Shown one piece after another: positions 32,884-41,052 of a stretch of 41,604 bases of DNA. Each line of letters opens with the position of its first letter. Position 1 is the stretch's first letter. The notes under the pieces were generated by a model. It did no database searches. It was not told the origin of the DNA and saw only the letters and a list, made by a program, of their open reading frames with translations. Position numbers and translations under genes: made by a program. Source of the stretch: an uncultured Bacteroidales bacterium (GTDB lineage Bacteria; Bacteroidota; Bacteroidia; Bacteroidales; Bacteroidaceae); contig CACYXI010000016.1 of NCBI GenBank assembly GCA_902778265.1, forward strand, positions 1-41,604. The letters are read 5' to 3'.

Positions 32884-34317
32884 ATGAACAAGAAACAAGT
32901 TGCACTATTCCTATTCCTAACCATATTTGGGTGGGTAAGCATATACGCACAGGATAAGCGAGTGACCGAGGGAAAGGATTTCTCATATCTATATAAGAAC
33001 CTGCCTATCCCTTTGGAGAAGCCTATGCTGCCTAAGATTCCGGACAGATACGTGAAACTGACTGCGTATGGTGCGGTTTGCGACGGTATCACTCTTTGCA
33101 CAGATGCTTTCGCTAAGGCTATTGCTGATCTTAGTAGGAGAGGTGGCGGACATCTTATCGTGGAGGATGGTATATGGCTTACTGGTCCGGTGATGCTCCA
33201 GAGCAACATAGACATTAACCTTAGTCGTAATGCCATAGTGAAGATGACTCCTGACAAGAGCAAGCATAAGAATACCACAAATAAGACGAGTAAGATTGTG
33301 GTGCCTGCATTCTATGCCAAGAATGCGCACGACATAAGCATTACAGGACTTGGTGCCATTGATGGTAGTGGTGCCTATTGGCGTCCTGTGAAGAAGAGTA
33401 AGGTAAGTTCTACTGAGTGGAAACAATATACTCAGATGGGTGGTATCATCAGCGCTAAGGGTGATATTTGGTACCCTTACAATCTGAAGAATGCTCCTTC
33501 GCTTACTGACTCACCTGAAGAGGAGGCTAATGCACGTGCCGACCTTATCAGATTTGAGCATTGCGAGCGCGTGCTGTTTCAGGATATTACCGTACAGAAC
33601 TCGCCACGTTTCCATGTTCACCCTTGCTACTGCAAGGATGTAAGCGTGCTCGGCGTAACGGTTCGTTGTCCTTGGAATGCCCAGAATGGTGATGCCATTG
33701 ATCTTAGCAACTGCAACAGGTGTCTTATAACGGAGTGTACCATTGATGCTGGTGATGATGGAATATGCCTAAAGAGTGGATCGGGCAAGAATGGTGTTCT
33801 TGCTGGTCCTTGTAAGGATATTCTTGTTGAGGATAATACCGTGATTCATGCTCATGGTGGTTTCGTGATAGGTTCTGATGCAAGTGGTGGTGTGCAGAAT
33901 GTGGTGGTTAGGAATAACCGCTTCATGGGTACAGATACTGGTTTGCGCTTCAAGACGAGCTATGGTCGTGGTGGTGCTACTGCCAACATCTATATCTCGA
34001 ACATCGTAATGACTGATATTAGAGATCAGGCAATTGTGTTTGAGGCTTCATACTCGAATAAGCAGGTAGGACAGGAGGACAAGCACGTTGGTGCTACCGA
34101 CTTCGCCCCGGACTTTAAGGACATTCATATAGAAAAGGTGACCTGTCGCGGTTGCAAGACTGGTATTCTTGCCAAGGGTGATGAAGGTCTGATTCATGAT
34201 ATTGATATTAAGAACTCAGTTATCTTCTATATCAAACAGCCTACGGATATACAGAAGACCTGCAAGCTCGATGTGTCTAACGTGACGTTCAAGACGTTTG
34301 AACTTGATATGTGGTAA
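32884..34317 (+). CDS. Secreted GH28 polygalacturonase-family enzyme
   Basis: 477 residues hydrolysing galacturonic acid-type linkages in pectin. Signal peptide 1-22 (SIYAQ). Pectin-lyase-like beta-helix with the GH28 active-site pattern: NGDAID (268-273), the catalytic pair Asp291-Asp292 in AGDDGICLKSG, His324 in HAHGGFVIGSD, and Arg355-x-Lys357 in GLRFKTSYGRGG. The N-terminal AYGAVCDGITLCTDAFAKAI and GGGHLIVEDGIWLTGPV are also typical. Unlike the other secreted enzymes here it lacks the GKK tail. Exo or endo mode cannot be told. It works naturally with the PL1 lyase on pectin, although the two genes are 6.5 kb apart. Confidence 0.92.
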   Translation: MNKKQVALFLFLTIFGWVSIYAQDKRVTEGKDFSYLYKNLPIPLEKPMLPKIPDRYVKLTAYGAVCDGITLCTDAFAKAIADLSRRGGGHLIVEDGIWLTGPVMLQSNIDINLSRNAIVKMTPDKSKHKNTTNKTSKIVVPAFYAKNAHDISITGLGAIDGSGAYWRPVKKSKVSSTEWKQYTQMGGIISAKGDIWYPYNLKNAPSLTDSPEEEANARADLIRFEHCERVLFQDITVQNSPRFHVHPCYCKDVSVLGVTVRCPWNAQNGDAIDLSNCNRCLITECTIDAGDDGICLKSGSGKNGVLAGPCKDILVEDNTVIHAHGGFVIGSDASGGVQNVVVRNNRFMGTDTGLRFKTSYGRGGATANIYISNIVMTDIRDQAIVFEASYSNKQVGQEDKHVGATDFAPDFKDIHIEKVTCRGCKTGILAKGDEGLIHDIDIKNSVIFYIKQPTDIQKTCKLDVSNVTFKTFELDMW

Positions 34318-34632
34318 AGCCCACCCAGGCCCTCCCAAAGGGAGGGATGCGATATGCAAACATTCTTTTTGGGGAAAGTGTATAATAACGTGAGTTACCT
34401 CCCTGCGGTCAGTGGGTCTGCGACAAATCTCGACGAATACGCACCGTTGGTGCTTAAACTGACAATAATTACCAATCTTACCAATCTTTGCCCAATAAAA
34501 ATTGTAAATTATGGAAAAAGATTGCGTAGATTGGTAATTATTGTCAGTTAAAAGCAGCTTGCTGCCAGACAATTACAATTGGTCTAACTGGCGTATAATA
34601 CATCCTTCCCTTGGGGAAGGCTTGGTTAGGCT
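34318..34632. repeat. Stop-to-start element split by nested repeats
   Basis: The left end 'cccacccaggccctccc' follows the GH28 stop at once; the right end 'catccttcccttggggaagg' then 'cttggttaggcttta' (34600-34636) reaches the rseP stop. Between them (34349-34599) are inserted a reversed 'tgcggtcagtgggtctgcga' repeat, 'accaatcttaccaatctt' and a 'gcagcttgctgc' hairpin. A related 'gattgcgtagattggtaatt' string is at 34520. Confidence 0.82.
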
Positions 34633-36168
34633 TTACATCACTCCTATCCAACGGAGGATGTCATTGAGATTGGCTACAATCATAAGGAGGAGAAGGAAGC
34701 CCATGCCTATGTTCTGGGCTATCTGCATGAACTTCAGACTTGGTTGCTTGCGAGTGATGACCTCAACAAGCAAGAAGAGGATATGACCACCGTCAAGTCC
34801 TGGAATAGGAATGATATTCATAAAGGCAAGAATGATGCTGAGGAAAGCTGTCATCTTCCAGAAAATCATCCAGTCCCAATGGTCTGGGAACATACTGCCC
34901 ATTGCACCAAAGCCTCCAAGACTCTTTGCACCTTCCTTGGTTGCAACATACTTGAGGTCGCTAACGTAGCCACTAAGCACGTCTATGCCATAGGATGGGC
35001 CTTTCTTGAGACTTGACATAAAGTCGTAGTCATCATGGTGAGGCTCATAGAAATTATCAAGCCTTGCCCTTAACACTCCTATCTGCAAATGATCCTCGAC
35101 ACAATTAAATACTACCTGAGCCGTGTCCATAGAACCATCGGTTTTCTTCCAAACGATATTATTAGTTAGGGTAGCGATGCTATCTCTTGAAGTCTTTGCA
35201 TCAGTAAGGGCATCTGACATTCTGCTCACCTCATAGTTGAAGGTAGTCCAAGTATCTATTTTCTTACTGCCAAGCTTAACGATTGTGTCACCCTTACGCA
35301 TTCCTGCCTTATATGCAGGAGAGCTTACATCAACGCTATCAATAAGAGCAGGGATATAAGGCATACAGAACATAGGTTCTGCCTTCAGCATATTGAGAAG
35401 GTTGAGATCGCCGTTGAGAGGTACAAGTACCTCACGATTGTTACGAAGTACAATTACCTCGTGCGCCTTTGAGATGTCACGCATCAGGTTGCCTGAGAAA
35501 TCCTTGAACTCGCCAAGGTCAGAGCGCAGAAGGATGTCGTGATCCTGGAAGCCGAGAGCCTTAGCTTCATCATTGAACTTCATGCCCATAGTCATATCCT
35601 TAACGGCATAATACTCATCACCCCATGTGTAGAACACGGCAGAATAGATGATGAGGGCGAGGAAGAAGTTCACCATAACACCACCTGCCATAATGAGGAG
35701 TCGTTGATAAGCTTTTTTGCTACGGAATTCCCAAGGCTTTGCAGGAGCAGAGAGTTTCTCGGCAGTCTGTGTCTCGTCGATCATACCGTCGATCTGGCAA
35801 TATCCGCCAAGTGGCAACCAACCGATACCGTACTCTGTACCAACCTTATCGTTGTACTTCTTGTTACCAACATTCTTTGTTACTATCTTATCCTTATTTC
35901 CTGTGATAGAATAGTAGAAATTCTTTATCTGCTGACAGAAATTAACGCTCTCGTCATCGCGTTCGGTTACGAGTTCCTTACCACGTAGCTTACGCCACCA
36001 GTTATCGTATGAACTCCAGAGGTGGAATTTCCAGTTAGCGAAGACATAAAAGCGCGACACACGTGTGCCGAACATTTTAGCGAATGTGAAATGCCCACCC
36101 TCATGAAGAAACACGAGAATGGTGATAGCAAGAATAAACTGTGCTGCTCTTATCAGAAAAGATTCCAT
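34633..36168 (-). CDS. rseP: RseP-type site-2 metalloprotease
   Basis: Inner-membrane zinc protease of 511 residues that cuts transmembrane segments, for instance of anti-sigma factors or leftover signal peptides. HEGGH at 22-26 (His22, Glu23, His26) is the zinc site and Asp459 in PIPGLDGGH the third ligand. One or two PDZ domains lie between (about 205-360; PAYKAGMRKGDTIVKLGSKKI). GIGWLPLGGYCQIDGMIDE is typical of Bacteroidota members. About 50 extra charged residues (about 53-108, WWRKLRGKELVTERDDES...) sit between the first helix and the GIGWLPLGGY loop; I do not recall this segment in other members. It is the last gene of the housekeeping block. Confidence 0.92.
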   Translation of the reverse strand: MESFLIRAAQFILAITILVFLHEGGHFTFAKMFGTRVSRFYVFANWKFHLWSSYDNWWRKLRGKELVTERDDESVNFCQQIKNFYYSITGNKDKIVTKNVGNKKYNDKVGTEYGIGWLPLGGYCQIDGMIDETQTAEKLSAPAKPWEFRSKKAYQRLLIMAGGVMVNFFLALIIYSAVFYTWGDEYYAVKDMTMGMKFNDEAKALGFQDHDILLRSDLGEFKDFSGNLMRDISKAHEVIVLRNNREVLVPLNGDLNLLNMLKAEPMFCMPYIPALIDSVDVSSPAYKAGMRKGDTIVKLGSKKIDTWTTFNYEVSRMSDALTDAKTSRDSIATLTNNIVWKKTDGSMDTAQVVFNCVEDHLQIGVLRARLDNFYEPHHDDYDFMSSLKKGPSYGIDVLSGYVSDLKYVATKEGAKSLGGFGAMGSMFPDHWDWMIFWKMTAFLSIILAFMNIIPIPGLDGGHILFLLVEVITRKQPSLKFMQIAQNIGMGFLLLLMIVANLNDILRWIGVM

Positions 36169-36183
36169 TTTTTGAAAAAAATC

Positions 36184-36328
36184 GGCCTCTCCCCCCGCCC
36201 TCCCCCGTAGGGAGGGAGCCGGAAGGGCACACCAATTAATAATGTATAATTAATAATGAATATTTCTAAATCAACAAGCCTGTCGCGCACCGGCTCCCTC
36301 CCTACGGGGGAGGGCGGGGGGAGAGGCC
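36184..36328. repeat. Inverted pair of the 39-bp repeat between dxr and rseP
   Basis: 36184-36222 (reverse) and 36290-36328 (forward) are exact reverse complements separated by 67 bases containing AT-rich 'aattaataatgtataattaa'. A transcript of the dxr-rseP operon would form a 39-bp G/C-rich hairpin here. Confidence 0.95.
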
Positions 36329-36331
36329 ATT

Positions 36332-37486
36332 TTACTTAATCATCTCCTCCGCAATCCTCCTTGCCTCCTTGTCTGAAGCAAAGTAATCTTCGAGTGTTGG
36401 AGTCTTGATGACTGTTGCCTTATCGAGAGTCTTGGCTATGATTTCGCCCATATCGAGGAAACCGCAGCGTCCCTGACGGAATGCGAGATTAACGACCTCA
36501 TTAGCGGCATTTACCACACAAGCAGCATTACCACCACGACGTATAGCCTCGTAGGCAAGAGCAAGGCATTGGAACTTCTCCATGTCAGGCTCGAAGAACT
36601 CCAAAGGCTGGGCAAAGAGATTCAGTCGTTCACCAGTCATTGTCAGTCGCTCTGGGAAAGTGAAGGCGTACTGGATAGGCAGACGCATATCAGGAACGCC
36701 AAGCTGAGCCTTTACGGCACCATCACGATACTGCACGGCAGAGTGTACGATGCTCTGTGGATGTACGAGCACCTGTATCCTATCAGCATCAACGCCGAAT
36801 AGCCACTTAGCTTCGATAACCTCAAAGCCCTTATTCATCATAGAAGCAGAGTCGATAGTTATCTTTGCGCCCATATCCCATGTAGGATGCTTGAGGGCAT
36901 CGGCAGCGGTTACGGTCTTCATCTGTTCAAGGGTGAACTTACGGAAAGGACCACCAGAAGCCGTGAGAAGGATTTTCTCTATCTCATTCTCATGGTCGCC
37001 CACGAGGCTCTGGAAAATTGCCGAATGTTCAGAATCGACAGGGAGGATTGGCGCATGATACTTCTCTGCAAGTCCCATGACGAGTTCACCAGCCACAACG
37101 AGGGTTTCCTTGTTGGCAAGGCAAATCTTCTTGCGAGCCTTGACGGCATGGATTGTCGGATCAAGGCCAGCGAAACCAACCATAGCGGTGAGCACCATAT
37201 CAATAGGTTCTGCCTCAACCACATCACATAGAGCCTGAGCACCTGCATAAACCTTGATGTTAGGACAATCGGCAAGCAATTCCTTCAACTGCTCGTACTT
37301 ATCCTCATTGGCAATAACCACGGCAGCAGGGCGGAACTTACGAGCCTGTTCGGCAAGCAGTTCTACCTTATTATTAGCGGTGAGACAGTAAGCCTCGAAA
37401 CGCTCACTATGCTCTTCTATGACTTCAAGGGCCTGAGTACCGATAGAGCCAGTACTACCCAGAATACATATTTGTTGTTTTTTCAT
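36332..37486 (-). CDS. dxr: 1-deoxy-D-xylulose 5-phosphate reductoisomerase
   Basis: 384 residues; first committed step of the MEP isoprenoid pathway, converting DXP to MEP with NADPH. The nucleotide-binding GSTGSIG is at 10-16; CLANKETLVVAG, LPVDSEHSAIFQ (metal ligands), LTASGGPFR, MGAKITIDSASMMNKGFEVIEA and VHPQSIVHS are all intact. The length is usual. The upstream gap (37487-37631) carries 'gtcaaaggac' and 'ccttagcccttagtcc' repeats. Confidence 0.97.
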   Translation of the reverse strand: MKKQQICILGSTGSIGTQALEVIEEHSERFEAYCLTANNKVELLAEQARKFRPAAVVIANEDKYEQLKELLADCPNIKVYAGAQALCDVVEAEPIDMVLTAMVGFAGLDPTIHAVKARKKICLANKETLVVAGELVMGLAEKYHAPILPVDSEHSAIFQSLVGDHENEIEKILLTASGGPFRKFTLEQMKTVTAADALKHPTWDMGAKITIDSASMMNKGFEVIEAKWLFGVDADRIQVLVHPQSIVHSAVQYRDGAVKAQLGVPDMRLPIQYAFTFPERLTMTGERLNLFAQPLEFFEPDMEKFQCLALAYEAIRRGGNAACVVNAANEVVNLAFRQGRCGFLDMGEIIAKTLDKATVIKTPTLEDYFASDKEARRIAEEMIK

Positions 37487-37631
37487 TTTTAAATTTTTGT
37501 TGTCAAAGGACGAAGGTCAAAGGACTGAAGGGAATAAAGTAGGAAAGAATAAGGAATAAGGTTTGATACTAATAAACCCTCATCCTTCATCTATCAACCC
37601 TCATCCAATAAAGACCTTAGCCCTTAGTCCT

Positions 37632-38222
37632 CTATAGGTCAAGTATTCCGTCAGGAATATCAAGGGTGATTGTTCGAGCTTGTTGGTCAACATCAACTAT
37701 CAGTTCCTCTGAGGCAGGTATGAGCCTTCCGTCCTCAAGTTCGAACATAATGTTGATGGTCTGCTCATCAACGTATGCAATAGTGCCTACGGGCTTACCA
37801 GAGTTATCATCAATGAGAGTATAGCCAACAAGGGCAGAATATGAAAGCTCGGCATCCTCATCCTGCTCGGCCAGTTCACGAGGGAAATACACCTCTACGC
37901 CAGTAAGTTCACGGGCACGTTCCTGAGTATCAACGCCCTCGAACTTCACCAAGGCAACACTATCACTCTTGAAGCGATACTCCTCCATGAAGAAAGGCAC
38001 GAAGATTCCATCAAGCTTCAGCACGAGGTATTCAGCATCCACACGATCGAAGACATCATCATCAATCTGGATACTGAGCTCACCCTTAACGCCATGAGCT
38101 TTGCCGATGACTCCAATCTTATAGACAGACCCACCCCCTGCCCCCTCCCATAAAGGGAGGGGAGTAGTTACTTTTGAACCCGAATGGGTGGCTGTATCTT
38201 TATTATTACATTCTTTTCCCAT
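37632..38222 (-). CDS. rimM: Ribosome maturation factor RimM with element-derived N-terminus
   Basis: 16S rRNA processing and 30S assembly factor, 196 residues. The RimM domain begins at residue 33 (VYKIGVIGKAHGVKGELSI), followed by FDRVDAEYLVLKLDGIFVPFF, FEGVDTQERARELTG and the PRC-barrel part (LIPASEELIVDVDQQARTITLDIPDGILDL). Residues 1-32, including the only in-frame ATG, are encoded by an inserted repeat (38128-38323) and contain TTPLPLWEGAGGGS. Homologues normally start a few residues before the KIG motif. The protein is probably functional with this extension, as the core is intact. Confidence 0.93.
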   Translation of the reverse strand: MGKECNNKDTATHSGSKVTTPLPLWEGAGGGSVYKIGVIGKAHGVKGELSIQIDDDVFDRVDAEYLVLKLDGIFVPFFMEEYRFKSDSVALVKFEGVDTQERARELTGVEVYFPRELAEQDEDAELSYSALVGYTLIDDNSGKPVGTIAYVDEQTINIMFELEDGRLIPASEELIVDVDQQARTITLDIPDGILDL

Positions 38223-38323
38223 AAAGGAAATTTTATTTTCTCCTATAGTATTTACTCCCCTCCCTTTATAGGGAAGTCCGATGTTGATAACATCGGAGTA
38301 TGTGTAAAGGTAAGGGGGTGGGT
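38128..38323. repeat. 196-bp element with inverted ends covering the rimM start
   Basis: Ends gacccaccccctgccccctc (38128) and ggtaagggggtgggtc (38308-38323) are inverted; inner arms 'cccataaagggaggggagta' and 'ttactcccctccctttatag' pair as well, and a 'ccgatgttgataacatcgg' hairpin lies near the right end. It touches the murA stop codon on one side and the first native rimM codon on the other. Confidence 0.82.
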
Positions 38324-39628
38324 CTATACCCTCGTTATCTTTGCTCCAAGTGCATTAAGTCTTGATTCTATATTCTCGTAGCCACGGTCAATCTGCGCGA
38401 TGTTATTGATCTGCGATGTTCCGTCGGCACTAAGGGCTGCGATGAGAAGTGCAATACCTGCTCGAATATCAGGACTTGACATTCTGCCTGCACGAAGTCG
38501 GAGTTGATGGTCATGCCCAACAACCACGGCACGATGAGGGTCGCAGAGGATAATCTGCGCTCCCATATCAATGAGCTTATCCACGAAGAACAGACGGCTC
38601 TCGAACATCTTTTGATGGAAGAGCACACTACCCTTTGCCTGTGTAGCTACCACGAGAAGCACACTGAGAAGGTCAGGAGTGAGTCCTGGCCACGGAGCAT
38701 CAGCAAGTGTCATTATCGTGCCATCAATGAAAGAATCTATCTCGTAGTGGTCGTGGTGAGGAATTACGAGGTCATCACCATCCACCTCTATCTGAATGCC
38801 GAGACGACGGAAAGCGTCTGGAATGATACCGAGATTTTCCACAGAGGCGTCCTTGATCCTGATGCCATCGCCCACCATTGCTGCCATCGCTATGAATGAA
38901 CCAACCTCAATCATATCAGGAAGAAGCTTATGCTCAGTACCGCCAAGAGCCTTCACGCCCTCGATAGTAAGGAGATTAGAGGCAATACCCGAAATCTTTG
39001 CTCCCATACGGTTGAGCATGTGGCAGAGTTGCTGAATATATGGCTCACAAGCTGCATTATAGATGGTTGTAGTGCCTTCTGCAAATACTGAAGCCATGAT
39101 GATATTCGCAGTACCTGTAACGGAAGCCTCATCAAGAAGCATATAGCAGCCCTTTAGCCTCTCTGCCCTGAGTTCATAGACATCACGCCCTACCACACGA
39201 CTATATGTTGCGCCAAGCTTATGGAATCCGAGGAAATGGGTGTCAAGACGACGACGACCTATCTTGTCACCACCTGGCTTTGCTACGGTAGCATGACCGA
39301 AACGACCAAGCAGCGGACCAATCATAAGCACAGAACCACGGAGGGCAGCACACTTCTGCACGAATTCATCACTACTAAGATAGTCGAGGTTGAGCTCGTC
39401 TGCCTTGAAGCTGTACTCTCCCACTCCGAGCTTACGAACCTTTACGCCGATATCCATCAGCAACTTGATAAGGTTGTTGACATCGAGGATATCAGGGATA
39501 TTCTTTATCACTACCTCCTCGTCCGTGAGAAGAGTGGCACAGATTACCTCAAGCGCCTCGTTCTTGGCTCCTTGCGGAACGATGGTACCACGAAGCGGAT
39601 GCCCGCCTTCAATAAGGAATGCCTCCAT
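38324..39628 (-). CDS. murA: UDP-N-acetylglucosamine 1-carboxyvinyltransferase, Asp active-site form
   Basis: 434 residues; first committed step of peptidoglycan synthesis, transferring enolpyruvate from PEP to UDP-GlcNAc. Lys22-Asn23 is in QGAKNEALEVICATLL; RGSVLMIGPLLGRFG and GGDKIGRRRLDTHFLGF follow. In the loop where E. coli has Cys115, this protein has Asp121 (KPGGDKIG). Cys-to-Asp enzymes stay active but are not alkylated by fosfomycin, as known for several phyla. It starts six bases after the DUF4290 gene ends. Confidence 0.96.
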   Translation of the reverse strand: MEAFLIEGGHPLRGTIVPQGAKNEALEVICATLLTDEEVVIKNIPDILDVNNLIKLLMDIGVKVRKLGVGEYSFKADELNLDYLSSDEFVQKCAALRGSVLMIGPLLGRFGHATVAKPGGDKIGRRRLDTHFLGFHKLGATYSRVVGRDVYELRAERLKGCYMLLDEASVTGTANIIMASVFAEGTTTIYNAACEPYIQQLCHMLNRMGAKISGIASNLLTIEGVKALGGTEHKLLPDMIEVGSFIAMAAMVGDGIRIKDASVENLGIIPDAFRRLGIQIEVDGDDLVIPHHDHYEIDSFIDGTIMTLADAPWPGLTPDLLSVLLVVATQAKGSVLFHQKMFESRLFFVDKLIDMGAQIILCDPHRAVVVGHDHQLRLRAGRMSSPDIRAGIALLIAALSADGTSQINNIAQIDRGYENIESRLNALGAKITRV

Positions 39629-39634
39629 ATAGTG

Positions 39635-40243
39635 CTACTTTTTCTTTTGTTTCTTCTGTTTAGCCTGCTGGGCAATAGACAGCACGTCGATTTTGTCAAA
39701 GCGGAAACTATCCAAATCCAACTGGATTACACCGTCCGTGAAACGGGCAAGGTCGTCAGCCACCTTCTCGTCATCGCCATTGCCATGTCCCCAGAGCAGA
39801 AGACAACGCTTCATCTGGTTGGCGGTCATGCGAACGAGGGTATCGCGCTCTTCACCTGGCTCCATTGTCTTGAGGGTATCAAACAACTCAAACAATGCCC
39901 TGCCATAGTGACGAACAGGAATACGGGTGTTAGGATAAGCCACAGGTTCTGGCTTTGAAGCCATCTGTTCGGCAGTCGTTATCTCCACAGGATAGTCAAT
40001 GTCCAGTTTGAAGTCGCTCATCAATGCCAGATGGTCCCAAAGAGTCTGCATACGGTCGTTGATGTTCTGCTCGCTCGGATTCATCTTGCGCATTGTGTCG
40101 ATGATTGCCTCAGCACACACCTGTCGCTCTTCCCTATCAGGAATAGTGACACAGTAATCTACCATCTGCTGAATCTCACGACCATACTCGTTGAGCTTGA
40201 TCCTTTCACGCTGGGTATTATAGTCAAGTCCTTCGATATTCAT
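39635..40243 (-). CDS. DUF4290 protein
   Basis: 202 residues with the ATG at 40243 (MNIEGLDYNTQRERIKL); the frame reaches a TTG at 40252 but the ATG is preferred. DUF4290 is a Bacteroidota family of unknown role found upstream of murA: EYGREIQQMVDYCVTIPDREERQ and LWDHLALMSDFKLDIDYP are characteristic. It has no membrane segment and a Lys/Gln-rich C-terminus. It is likely co-transcribed with murA, six bases downstream. Confidence 0.88.
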   Translation of the reverse strand: MNIEGLDYNTQRERIKLNEYGREIQQMVDYCVTIPDREERQVCAEAIIDTMRKMNPSEQNINDRMQTLWDHLALMSDFKLDIDYPVEITTAEQMASKPEPVAYPNTRIPVRHYGRALFELFDTLKTMEPGEERDTLVRMTANQMKRCLLLWGHGNGDDEKVADDLARFTDGVIQLDLDSFRFDKIDVLSIAQQAKQKKQKKK

Positions 40244-40292
40244 ATATTTCAATTAACAATTAACATGTAACAATTAACATGCCTTTCGCGTT

Positions 40293-40331
40293 CCGGCTCC
40301 CTCCCTACGGGGGAGGGCGGGGGGAGAGGCC
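40293..40331. repeat. 39-bp GC-rich repeat, copy 4
   Basis: Identical to 289-327. It lies between the broken tsaB and DUF4290, next to 'caattaacaattaacatgta' AT-rich repeats (about 40250-40280). Confidence 0.95.
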
Positions 40332-40337
40332 TTGCTT

Positions 40338-40961
40338 TTACAACAACTTCTTCGGCAACTTTGCCACATAGTCCTTCAGATATGAAGGTGTGAAGTATGC
40401 CACATCCTCAAACTTGCCATCGTTGAATTTTCTTTCAGCCAAAGGCATCATATATTTTGCCAATGGGTTGATGTCCTCAATGAGATGTGCATTAGGATGA
40501 TTGATAGTCTCCATACACTTTGCCGCTCCGTTTCCGAAGAAATAGACAGGCTGCTTGTCGAGATATTCCTTATAGGTCTCGGCAGTCACTATGTCTGCCC
40601 CAATCTCACGGACAGGCTTCAAGGCACGACTCCACAAACCGGCATAGACCTCCATTCTGCGGGCATCGAGCATCGGACAAAGTAATGGCTCCGGCTCTTC
40701 GGCTGCCAGTTCCCTAAGCAGAACAGGCACGCACATCAGCTCAAGCGTTGGGATTGAGATAAGCTTCGCATCACGACCGTAACAGATGCCTTTTGCCATA
40801 GACACACCGATTCTCAGACCTGTGTAAGAACCAGGTCCGGCACTCACCGCAACGGCATCAAGCGGAATGAGGCTCTGGTCAATGAAACTGAGTGCTTCAT
40901 CAACATATACGCCGAGTTGTCACACATTTGTGCTCGTTTCTATATGTAAAATGCACGACAT
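40338..40961 (-). pseudogene. tsaB: tsaB with internal deletion and in-frame TGA
   Basis: TsaB partners TsaD in making the t6A base of tRNAs. From the ATG at 40961 the frame reads MSCILHIETSTNV, a normal TsaB start, then TGA at 40922-40920. In the same frame it continues QLGVYVDEALSFIDQSLIPLDAVAVSAGPGSYTGLRIGVSMAKG to the C-terminus at 40338. Compared with E. coli TsaB, about 22-24 codons (the strands and helix after the Thr-Cys-Ser-Val-Ala segment) are missing at the TGA. The only in-frame restart is GTG at 40847, which would give 169 residues lacking the first lobe. A promoter -7 element TATATTTG lies at 40988-40995. It could be a real loss, or an assembly error. Confidence 0.8.
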
Positions 40962-40987
40962 TTTCGCTTTGTTTTAAAAATAATGTG

Positions 40988-41026
40988 CAAATATACTCAT
41001 TTTTCCCGTATTTTTTTGTACTTTTG
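40988..41026. promoter_or_regulatory. Divergent -7 elements for tsaB and yicC
   Basis: TATATTTG on the minus strand (40988-40995) faces tsaB; TACTTTTG on the plus strand (41019-41026) lies 27 bases before the yicC ATG. Neither has a clear -33 TTTG. Confidence 0.6.
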
Positions 41027-41052
41027 CAGAAATTTAACGAAAAAGTAATCAA

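Noticed and set aside
40920-40922. TGA in tsaB read as selenocysteine or as a sense codon
   Set aside because: About 22-24 codons are also missing at this point, and no other gene in the window uses internal TGA; a deletion is simpler.
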